A stretch of 64,000 nt of DNA, from contig NW_024748870.1 of the NCBI RefSeq assembly GCF_018991925.1, positions 3,186,705-3,250,704 of the forward strand. The letters are read 5' to 3'. Both the position numbers and the translations under genes were made by a program. Shown piece after piece: positions 47,601 to 54,371 of this stretch. The notes below the pieces were generated by a model that saw nothing but the letters and a program-made list of their open reading frames with translations, was not told the origin of the DNA and made no database searches. Position 1 is the first letter of the stretch. Each line of letters begins with the position of its first letter. The DNA comes from Homarus americanus. Lineage: Eukaryota > Arthropoda > Malacostraca > Decapoda > Nephropidae.

Positions 47601-50035
47601 GACTTTTTTTCGAGCCATTGTCACTATAACGAGGTTATATAGCTTGATACATTAACAGCTTTTGAAACTAAACACTTTCCCTATATGTACAGTAAATATG
47701 AAAAAATATTTCATTATACAACCATCACTTCATTTCTTTAACATTAAAAATAAATTATTTCAGGGAGTAGAGTAAGCAGTGTAATCCAGGAGTTAAGGCA
47801 CAGCCCACACGGAGTTATGGAAATTTAAATGGATGCGGCTCACACTCACCTATATTCACTCACAATCATTCACTCTCACTCTTACATTTTACTCAGGCTC
47901 ATTCACTCACTTCCTTCCCCAAAGTCCATCTACAAGTTCCAGAAGTCTTCCACCTCGTTGAAGGATGTGAGTACAGAATGATCTTATTTTATATCAGTAC
48001 AGAATGAATTTATTTTATACAGTATAGTCTGGATTTAAGCGGATTTTGTTTACGCGTTTGGTCATTTACGTGGTGCCTTGCCAGAATGAAATGTTTTAAT
48101 TACGCTGTAAATTTCATCATTTACACGGGAAGCGGCGCGGGCAGGGTGCGCACAAGGTCGCCCAGTCATCAAAACATTACTGAGTTCTTCACCTGCCACC
48201 CACCACAGCCGACCCAAGTCAGTGATAGTGGTAGTGAGGATATGGACTTTGAGGGGTTTGACAAAGAGGCCCTGCAAGCCTCTGTGGTGGATAGTGATAC
48301 AATTGATACAAGTGATACAGGTGAGGGCCAATAATCTGCCCTCTGCCTCGGAACCAACCCCCCATCCTCGTGTGCCCAGCCATCTTTTCTACTAACGTAA
48401 GTGTTAAAAAACCTAATATTATTGATATTTCTCTTAAATATTAATTGTGTGTGCATACCATCATAAAATTAACATGTTATTTTTACTACAACGTACGTAT
48501 TGTGTCGGAAAAGTGTAGTTTGGGGGTCGGCCCAGTCTCTATTTCAATTAATCCCATATGTTCTGTTATTTCGATTACGCGTTTCTCGTTTTACGCGGAC
48601 CTTCACGGGTTAAATTAACTGCGTAAATACAGACTATACTGTAATATATTTTCTGTTATTTTATATTGCATTTTATTATTAGATTTTGTGTTACTTTCTT
48701 TTACTATGTGATAATCATGCGATGCTGTTGAACACCCATCCACCTACAGTATAAATGTTATTATGGTACAGTATATTTTGTTATAATTTGTGTGTCTCTT
48801 ATACTGTATACAGTATTACCAGCTTTACACGGTGCGATTTCTCATTTACGCGATTTCTCATTTACGTGGTACCTTGCCAGAACCGGACTTTCACTTTCCG
48901 CGGTGCATCTACGCATCTACTGATATACGCGGTGAAGTATAATTTATTTTTTTTATTTAGCTCATAAAATTCATACAGATTACCCGGCCAGAATATAATT
49001 TATATTGCTGGAATTTTTACAATATGATGATCATTTTGAATATAAACATCATGGATTTTGCATTCGACATACAAATTTTAGATCTAATGTAATAATTTGG
49101 TTTACACAAAGCAAATATTTTATCGTTTGTGCAAAATATATGAAGTTTACATTCAAAATATTCCCTGACCTGCAAGGAATCCAGAAATGTCAATTATATT
49201 ATCCTAACTTTAGTCTGAGGTATTATTTATTACTAAACGTTAAAATCTAGTGTTTTCACCCAAACATTTCTCAGAGAGGTAGGAGCTAGTGAGCTGGGAA
49301 GAGGGGGGGGGGGATTTGAGTCCATTATTTGAATGAACATTAACCTGGCGACTGTATTTCTCTTAAATATTAATTGTGTGAGCATACCATCATAAAATCA
49401 AGATGTTATTTTTACTACAACATAGGTATTGTGTCGGAAAAAGTGGAGTTTGGGGGTCGGGCCAGTCTCTATTGGAATTAATCCCATATATTCTGTTGTT
49501 CACTTTACGCGGTTTTCACTTTCCGCGGTACCCTGTGGGTTCAATTGACCGCGTAAATCGGGGTACTACTGTATACCAGTACTGTAAGTCATGCCATATA
49601 TGTAGTCGAACATCCGCCCGTGTGCATAAAAAAAAATTGCCAAAAAATCCCTTAAGACTTACATGAATTTTATCGGTACCATTCTCTTGGTTATAGTGTT
49701 GGCTACACCACACCATTAAATACCTTATAAGGCTTAGGGTGGAACTGTGTGAGGAAGTAATTTACATTTACACAATCATATTATATTACATTGGCAGACA
49801 CTTTCATGTGGTATATACTGTACAGTACTGTATAGTCTAGTATGTTAGCATCTCAGAGGTCACTCATCAAAGGACCATGAATCATAAAAGTAAATACCAG
49901 TAAACAACAAAAGTACTGTACTGTGTATAGACATGATCTTGAAGGCATGATCATGCTCTAAAGCAGAAATTAATGTACCAGGTATACAATATAAAAATTA
50001 ATGCTGAAGTCTCATGTTTTTATTATGCTGTACTG

Positions 50036-50066
<31 letters not shown>

Positions 50067-53000
50067 AATACATGCAGACAAACATACCATTACTAGAAGT
50101 GAAGTAGTGAGGTGGAGGAGATAACTGTGGTTCTGGAGAAGACCCCAAACTATCTTCTCTTTCACTGGTGAGTTGTCCAAGAGAACTTGACCTCTGCATA
50201 GTCTCTGTGGTCGTCAAACTTTCCCCAAGTTTATCTCCATCTGAGCTGCTATCTGAAGATATATACCTGCACTTCATGCCTGCAACAACTGTCTCATCAA
50301 CAGGCTCTCTTGTTACTTCATTACTACAAGAAGAATTGTCTTCTTTAAATACATCATTTTCACTTATCTGATGAACCTTGTCCTCTGTAAGTTGTTTTTC
50401 AAGTGAAACTGCATCACTTTGTTCACTTTCAGGTAGCTGCCATTCCTTCTGTAAATGCTCTGTACTTTGTGTACACAACTCTTCATTATATTCATCAGTG
50501 ATTACTTTATTTTCTCTTGTATATTCAACTCCCTCATCCTGCTGATCCTTCACTTCATCAATCATCTCCTTGTCTTCCTTTATCTCCTCAGCATCATCCT
50601 CAACATCATCCTTGTGTTGACCATCACAGCTGCTGCCATCACTGTTGGGACTCGCCTCGCCCTTGGACTGTGTAACTTCACTGGTTGTATCCAGGGTGGA
50701 GATACCCGATGTTGACATAGTGGCAGCATCATCCACTGAAGTCTGCCAACAAGAGAGAGGAAACTACTTTTTAAAAAGAAGATGGTCTTTTTGTGTTAAC
50801 ATGACCAAGACAGTTTTAATGGTCCGGTCTCCAAAAAGGTTATTACGGACTACAGAACAAAGTTAATAGATTCAAGTCCAATGAAATACACCAAGAAAAG
50901 TAAATGACAATACTGTACAGATTAAAATAACCTACTGTATACCAGACAGACCTGAATATAACTTCCAAGCTGCATCAACACAACACCATACTGTATGTTA
51001 TGAGAATGATTACTGTAAGCAACAACCCAGGTAGGCAAGCTTTTACATAACATCTTATATTAAATAATACAGTATAAGATGTTTTGGAATTAAATGGAAT
51101 TACCAACCTTTCTTAATGTTCCACTACTGTCATGTATTACCAAAGAGGAGACTGAAAGTGATTCAGAATCTGATGTTGGGTATGGTGAATTACTGCGGCT
51201 ACTTCCATCCAGGCTGAAATTACAAAGGTGGAACTTTACTTATACCTATTTACATCATTGTTGGAGAAAAATACACTTCTTTCAACATGACCAAGATGTT
51301 TCAATGTGCTGATCACTATACAAGGATTATAATGAATAACCCATGACTGAAATAAAGACTGTACCATATCCAAGATCTTACATAAAACTCTCCTACCACA
51401 ACTACCACAAGAGTACAAGATTTAAGTACAGTATACCAAGGGACCCGACCCACATGCTGTTGGGTGATCCAGGGCACAATTTTATCATTTCACTGTTAGA
51501 TAAAAACAGGATTAACAAAAAAAAATCCTAAATAATTCATGACAAGACAATATCATTATGAAGTCACAAGTGTAAAGAAATCAAATACACGTGAAAAACC
51601 GTAATAAATACCCAGGAATAAATCTGTGTTTCAAGTTAAGTTCTCGTGCAGTATTGTAATGATGTTGGATATGGAGAAATAAACTAAAATAAAGCTACTG
51701 TATTTGCTTTAATAAGACCAAATTTACGTGTTGGCAGGAATTCCTCGGTTCAGATATTTTGAAGCACGTTCTTACAGAGAGAAATGGAATTATTAACCAA
51801 TACAGTTATATATACTTCAGGTAATTTGATAAAACGGGAAACAATCATATTGCTTCACTGCCAAATTTCTTAATTCAAATTTTTTTTATTAATTTTCAAG
51901 TCAGAGCTGCTATTTTAAGTCATTGATTTGTTATTATGAAGGCTGAAGAGGAATTAAATATGTATGTAATAATATCTCCGTTAGACAGAATCCTTCTTAA
52001 CCGAAACACTCTGATAACTGGAATTGAAATTTTCTCGGATAATCGTCCCCAAAGCCGTAATTTTCTGGAAAATTCTGGCTTTGGGAACAACTTACCGAGA
52101 GGCACTATTCTGGAAAATTCTGAGAAAATTATCCCAGTACCCGGAGAATTCCAGAAAATTCCAGGGATGGAATTTTTTTGGGTGGTCTGAGATGAAAATC
52201 AAGCTCATTTTCCGGAAATTCCTAGAAAATTTTTTCCGGTACCCAGAAAATTCCAGGGATGAGGGATTTTTTCCGGGTTCGAGAAACTCGTCTCTTTACC
52301 CGGAAATCTCACATTCCCGGGAGTGTTCTGCACCAATTGTTCTGGCTAACGAAGATATTACTGACTAATATAAAAAAAATACCCATTTATGAAAAAAAAA
52401 ATTAAATCATTGTTTTAAATCATTTGACTTAAGTCATGCAAATCCTGGATAAAAATGATGGGGGAAAACAACTAGCAAGTCATAGTTTCAAATCTGATCA
52501 AACAATAACATCTAATAAATACTGTACCTGAAAACTGTTAAGAACAATCATGTGTAAAGTAAAAATTTTCATCTATACTAAAAAAGGAGATAATGAACCA
52601 AATCAAGTACTGTGTCCATTAGGAACTCTGCAGATAAATGCTAAACTAAATGTATGTGCAGCTTAGTCCCTGCATAAGACAACCTCCAGTACAGGGGAAG
52701 CTAAAGCAGGCAAAAAAGATACCCGGTTGGCTTCATCTGATATACGCACTTCATGTGAGATATAAGTTCGTGGTTCCGACAAAGGCGATCATTTGGAATC
52801 CAGTTCAGGTGGAGTGTGGTCCCGTGAGTCGTATCTGTCTGACACTTAATAACCAAGTAGCCTGGATGGTGCACCCTCTCCCTGTCCCCACGATAACACG
52901 ATGGAGGGTGTACGCAAACATTGTTTTTGCCTGTTGAGGAAAAATCCATTACCTAAACAGTACAGTATAAATTAAGGATATTTCTAGGTACATATCTCTG

Positions 53001-53211
53001 CAACACTCCTTTAATTTCAAGTATGTCTACGAACTCGTTGAGAAGATACAACATGGCACATAAATATAAACCTTTTCTCACGATATTTTAAAAGTTTTCA
53101 CATTAACTTACAGAAAACAATATCTCCATCTTCATACGCTGGCTTGGAGGAATCAGTATAACTTATGCCTAAAAAGCTTGATGCTCGTTTCAAGATACCG
53201 TTGATTGACAT
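32462..53211 (-). CDS. TBC1D16: TBC1D16, Rab GTPase-activating protein
   Basis: Thirteen exons on the - strand join to 2574 nt (857 codons plus TGA): 53211-53112, 52930-52723, 51213-51108, 50742-50088, 45038-44877, 44104-43885, 42299-42212, 38947-38772, 37595-37410, 35210-35066, 34264-34158, 33371-33155, 32665-32462. All introns are GT-AG and phases close. The order matches remembered human TBC1D16 (767 residues): N-terminal KNNVCVHPP and HHPGYL blocks (about 34-60), a long acidic, Ser-rich insert (139-356), the SLRLFFSDQ...ASRESQYKIFHFHHGG block (about 415-450), then the TBC domain (about 520-770). Catalytic-type motifs are present: KDVVRTDR (arginine finger region) and GYTQGMSD (glutamine finger). 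The family inactivates Rab GTPases; TBC1D16 acts on Rab4A in receptor recycling (known for vertebrates). The C-terminus is a Cys-rich block (LCELCGPGMWDSG). Length above human comes mostly from exon 4. Introns carry many MITEs and a nested ORF at 39961. Confidence 0.96.
32974..33132. mobile_element. Small MITE in TBC1D16 intron 12
   Basis: Inverted ends GGATCACCTGAAGAAGATTC and GAGTCTTCTTTAGGTGATCC; the loop carries CCTAACCTAACC and GGTTAGGTTACC. No coding. Confidence 0.75.
33155..33371 (-). CDS. TBC1D16: TBC1D16 exon 12
   Basis: CFKREFDENQALSMWEACWS, NYQTDYFHLFLVVAIVSMYG; end of the TBC domain. Donor GTGAAC. Confidence 0.95.
34158..34264 (-). CDS. TBC1D16: TBC1D16 exon 11
   Basis: SYLRELLHLMTPRFFEHM and DLLFCHRWILL, the conserved late TBC helices. 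Donor GTACGT. Confidence 0.95.
34334..34731. mobile_element. MITE in TBC1D16 intron 10
   Basis: 398 bp flanked by TA. Ends CACCTAGACCCCGACTTACG / CGTAAGTCGGGGTCTAGGTG. It contains two poly-T tracts and ACTTACGACGGGGTTAGGGA shared with 24475. Confidence 0.88.
35066..35210 (-). CDS. TBC1D16: TBC1D16 exon 10, glutamine-finger region
   Basis: YTQGMSDILAPILAEV and FWCFTGLMSKTIFVTSPKDE; the YTQGM motif supplies the catalytic Gln. Confidence 0.96.
35438..36655 (+). pseudogene. Tigger transposase relic in TBC1D16 intron 9
   Basis: Opposite to the host gene. + strand pieces: a CENP-B-type helix-turn-helix (AAVAGQLFGVNESTVRYIRK, about 35660-35715), a following DNA-binding piece (HEKAKSLRAHFYEST near 35876) and a degraded first catalytic block with stops (YWKKMPSRMHINKQ-like near 36090), then Pro-rich sequence. 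Ends are only weakly inverted (AGTAGACCCCACG versus CATGGGTTTACTG). Inactive. Confidence 0.65.
36835..37020. mobile_element. Foldback MITE (CAGTCAACTACT family), copy 2
   Basis: Left arm CAGTCAACTACTGAAGTCCA; right arm TGGACTTTAGTACAGTAGTT then GAC. Shares CATTATTCTGTCCATAAATG with 31731. Confidence 0.72.
37410..37595 (-). CDS. TBC1D16: TBC1D16 exon 9, arginine-finger region
   Basis: Encodes RRNVQCTVEKDVVRTDRSNP and LLNFAVHNPVMG; contains the conserved D-x-x-R-T motif of active TBC domains. Confidence 0.95.
38322..38483. mobile_element. MITE 1 family, second copy
   Basis: 162 bp with ends CAATGAAAGACAAAAGTC / GACTTTTGTCTTTGATTG and TA on both sides. Inverted relative to 19641-19800. Confidence 0.85.
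38493..38664. mobile_element. Foldback MITE with 19-bp perfect ends
   Basis: GGAAAGAAGTCCTGTCAGT at the left and its exact complement ACTGACAGGACTTTCTTCC at the right. It lies 8 bp beyond the MITE at 38322-38483. Confidence 0.75.
38772..38947 (-). CDS. TBC1D16: TBC1D16 exon 8, start of TBC domain
   Basis: EGQIEDDLALRRAIFFGGVE and RANVWPFLLHYYDF: the WPFLL motif marks the first TBC helix block. Acceptor ACACTAG, donor GTCTGC. Confidence 0.94.
39684..41373 (-). mobile_element. Putative DNA transposon with 96-bp inverted repeats
   Basis: Arms 39685-39780 and 41278-41373 are inverted repeats: the gap-free alignment matches 69 of 96 positions. The best blocks are TTGAGGTCAC and GGTCTAGTTTTG. The motif TTCAGAATCTGTGACCT occurs twice on the right (41240-41256 and 41317-41333). 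The arms bracket a 392-codon ORF in the same strand as TBC1D16 (intron 7). No clear target duplication was identified at the arm borders, so the true termini may lie outside. Confidence 0.55.
39961..41139 (-). CDS. Unassigned recurrent animal ORF, transposon-borne, N-truncated
   Basis: A 392-codon open frame in TBC1D16 intron 7. It resembles, from memory, a multi-copy family annotated as uncharacterised in arthropod and other animal genomes; function unknown. Visible blocks: SQAELNDLVRDLGLSKKLSE, DPKEWRLFIDSSKRSLKCVL, WIICVDLEMVNFLLGQQAGY followed by FPCFICLWDSR (Cys-x-x-Cys), LHIKLGLMKQFVKALD, KAGIFDGPQIRTLI, DEQGECFHQDIKVME and RWDIHMMADYCW, then a basic tail RYSRQSIKRKFVPE. Conserved acidic residues make an RNase H-like transposase fold possible but unproven. 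The frame opens without an ATG (first ATG at about residue 75); TAG precedes it by two codons. A possible splice acceptor, CATTAG at about 41143, could feed it from an upstream exon. Relatives seem to have an N-terminal Cys-rich part that is not seen here. Confidence 0.6.
   Translation of the reverse strand: MQTFSQAELNDLVRDLGLSKKLSELLASRLKDKNLLKIDTKVTFFRNREKNLLQFFDSKFDFVYCCDISGLVTAMGAPGYDPKEWRLFIDSSKRSLKCVLLHIGNIFGAIPIGHSVHLKEKYEHIKTALELLKYEEHKWIICVDLEMVNFLLGQQAGYTKFPCFICLWDSRAKDRHWIQKEWPVRESLNVGEKNIIYEPLVEREKIVFPPLHIKLGLMKQFVKALDTDSDCFKYLCEVFPGLTLEKLKAGIFDGPQIRTLIKDQAFTQSMTDVERNAWGAFVSVVRNFLGNRKSEDYKKLVESLMESFHVLGCNMSIKMHFLNSHLELFPANLGDVSDEQGECFHQDIKVMEDRYQGRWDIHMMADYCWSIQRDCTERRYSRQSIKRKFVPE
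42212..42299 (-). CDS. TBC1D16: TBC1D16 exon 7 (residues 484-513)
   Basis: Linker exon: SESELHPEEGQHKCLDPDTW then ITYFNE; donor GTAAGA. Confidence 0.88.
42432..42525. repeat. Fragment of small pogo-type MITE
   Basis: Words TCCATTATATGGAGGTTTCA and AATCCATTAAATAGAGATGT match the 10284/26014 family; the ends are lost. In TBC1D16 intron 6. Confidence 0.55.
43885..44104 (-). CDS. TBC1D16: TBC1D16 exon 6 (residues about 411-484)
   Basis: Strongly conserved SLRLFFSDQDHTCGQLVIAS and SQYKIFHFHHGGLDKL, diagnostic for TBC1D16. Donor GTAAGC. Confidence 0.95.
44296..44515. mobile_element. Mariner-like MITE in TBC1D16 intron 5
   Basis: 220 bp with left end CAGTCAGGGTCAAAAGTCTT then GAACACTTGG, and right end CAAGTGTTCAAGACTCTTCA then CCCCGACTG. 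Right flank is TA; left flank is not clean. A partial copy is at 10982. Confidence 0.78.
44877..45038 (-). CDS. TBC1D16: TBC1D16 exon 5 (residues about 357-410)
   Basis: Encodes GEQYWYERSAESMAYSANL, FPDSSLSSF and KCGIFSIDV. The acceptor TTCTTCAG is chosen over an upstream GATTTAG because the latter gives an in-frame stop. Confidence 0.85.
45491..47088. mobile_element. Tigger-derived element with triplicated module, copy 2
   Basis: 1598 bp flanked by TA; sister of 16047-17676 with the same left end CAGTATTACCCCGCCTAACG and end CGTTAAGTGGGGTACAACTG. Module copies at about 45663-45934, 46059-46325 and 46486-46747, with G-rich spacers near 45966-46000 and 46352-46420. In TBC1D16 intron 4. Confidence 0.87.
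48020..48641 (+). mobile_element. Internally deleted Tigger element
   Basis: 622 bp flanked by TA; ends CAGTATAGTCTGGATTTAAG / GTAAATACAGACTATACTG. The interior keeps only the transposase C-terminus (NITEFFTCHPPQPTQVSDSG, then EDMDFEGFDKEAL, stop near 48333). In TBC1D16 intron 4, opposite strand. Confidence 0.83.
48811..49571. mobile_element. Tigger-derived MITE with one module
   Basis: 761 bp flanked by TA; starts CAGTATTACCAGCTTTACAC, ends CGTAAATCGGGGTACTACTG. One module copy at about 48957-49239. In TBC1D16 intron 4. Confidence 0.83.
50043..50066. repeat. CA/GT microsatellite beside a splice donor
   Basis: Twelve CA units; GT in the sense of TBC1D16, 21 nt into intron 4. Confidence 0.9.
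50088..50742 (-). CDS. TBC1D16: TBC1D16 exon 4, acidic disordered insert
   Basis: 655 nt, residues 139 to about 356. Very rich in Asp, Glu and Ser (KDDVEDDAEEIKEDKEMIDE; SSDSSSDGDKLGES). No domain; predicted disordered. Donor ATG|GTATGT is followed 20 nt later by a long GT repeat in transcript sense. Confidence 0.88.
51108..51213 (-). CDS. TBC1D16: TBC1D16 exon 3 (residues about 103-138)
   Basis: Serine-rich LDGSSRSNSPYPTSDSESLS, HDSSGTLRK; acceptor AATTTCAG, donor GTTGGT. Supported by open frame and splice phase rather than strong homology. Confidence 0.75.
51970..52360. mobile_element. MITE with TAATATCTCCGTTAG-type ends
   Basis: 391 bp; left TAATATCTCCGTTAGACAGA and right end complement TAATATCTTCGTTAGCCAGA (18 of 20 match). 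The interior is a run of degenerate GGAAAATTCTGG / CCAGAAAATTCC words. In TBC1D16 intron 2. Confidence 0.7.
52723..52930 (-). CDS. TBC1D16: TBC1D16 exon 2 (residues 34 to about 103)
   Basis: Encodes KNNVCVHPPSCYRGD, HHPGYLVIKC and TTLHLNWIPNDRLCRN. The 3' border at donor GTATCT was chosen because it joins exon 3 in frame; this is the least homology-supported junction. Confidence 0.85.
53112..53211 (-). CDS. TBC1D16: TBC1D16 exon 1 (residues 1-33)
   Basis: Opens MSINGILKRASSFLGIS and ends EDGDIVF plus one base at donor GTAAGT. The start resembles the vertebrate N-terminus (short basic, Ser-rich). An untranslated exon further upstream is possible. Confidence 0.85.
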
Positions 53212-53600
53212 GTTGGCTGGTCAGAGTATCCTTGAGGAGAGTCAACCACTAAGACACTTACAGCTTCTTTATCCTCAGTTCCATCTTAAAAACTGTAGAA
53301 AAAGAAAAAAATAATGTCTAAGACAAAAGTGCACATCACATTCTATTTCCCTATTACTGTATCAAGGAATAAATCACATTAACGGCCTAAATCTTGATGA
53401 TGAGGAGAGTCGGGCAGTTAACACCTTTTAATACCAATTGTTCACAACATAAATATTTTTTTTTCATCACTTATCAGCTTACTAGCCCCTTGGGAAGTTC
53501 ATCTATCCAGTGTTAGTACAGGGGGAAACTGGAGTCCGGGTAGCGTAACAGTTATAGCAAATGATACCCAATATACTGTAAAGTGATGAGGATAAATATA
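53212..53600 (-). other. TBC1D16 5' flank
   Basis: Probable 5' leader or promoter-proximal DNA upstream of the start codon. No clear TATA box, CpG island or upstream exon was identified; a non-coding first exon could lie farther right. Confidence 0.3.
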
Positions 53601-54369
53601 TTTTACTTTTATCCTCTCCGCCACTAATCAGCTCGCTAGCTGCTTGGGCAGTCTGTCACATCTCCGTTATGCACTGTTAGCAAGTACTGGTGCATATACC
53701 GGCTCCTGAATGTATCTGCACCTGCTCCAGTGTGGGTCAAGTCTGGTCTTGAAAGAGCTCACACCTGGTGCCGTCACAACACACTCTGGCAGATTGTTCC
53801 AAGAGTTCACAATTTTCACTCTAATAAAGTTTGCCCTCAACTTTCTGAACTTATGGCTTCTTGAACCTTGAGCTCTGACCCCTAGTGGGGCAGGCATTTG
53901 CCAGCTCCAGGTATGAATATTTGACTGATTATGTCACCCCTTGCCCGTTTGTAGTATAAGCTAGGCAATTGAAGGCGTTCTAATCTCTCTGGATAACTGA
54001 GATGCTGTAGTGCAGGCATATCTCGGGGACCAGATGGGGTGACAGTACAACAATCAGGGATGCACCTCACTCTTGAAGAAATTTACGAGGGGCAGACCAT
54101 CTAGATATGTGAATGACCTTTTTATATGACCTACTAGCTTAGCTACTTGATTCACCTTCTTCTCACAATGGCCCAATAACTTCAATTTGTTGTCAACATG
54201 CACACCCAGATCCTTTTCAGATTTGGTCTCTGTTAATGCTGTATCTTTGTCCTATTGGTACGACCTAGGTGCATCCTCCTACACTTTGTGACATTGAATC
54301 TTAAAGGCCATTCCTTCAACCACTCTTGAAGCTCATAGAGATCTTTCTGTAGCTCTTACCTGTGCCAAT
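53601..54369 (-). mobile_element. Non-LTR retrotransposon, 5'-truncated
   Basis: Reads on the - strand and ends in the tail GAGAGGATAAAAGTAAAATA. Fragments: LERLQLPSLYYKRARGDII, LRANFIRVKIVNSWNNLPEC, SSFKTRLDPHWSRCRYIQEP; typical C-terminal region of a CR1/Jockey-type LINE (clade is inference). It matches 58890-59880 in reverse and is abruptly bordered by the Tigger terminal repeat at 54372. Confidence 0.8.
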
Positions 54370-54371
54370 TA

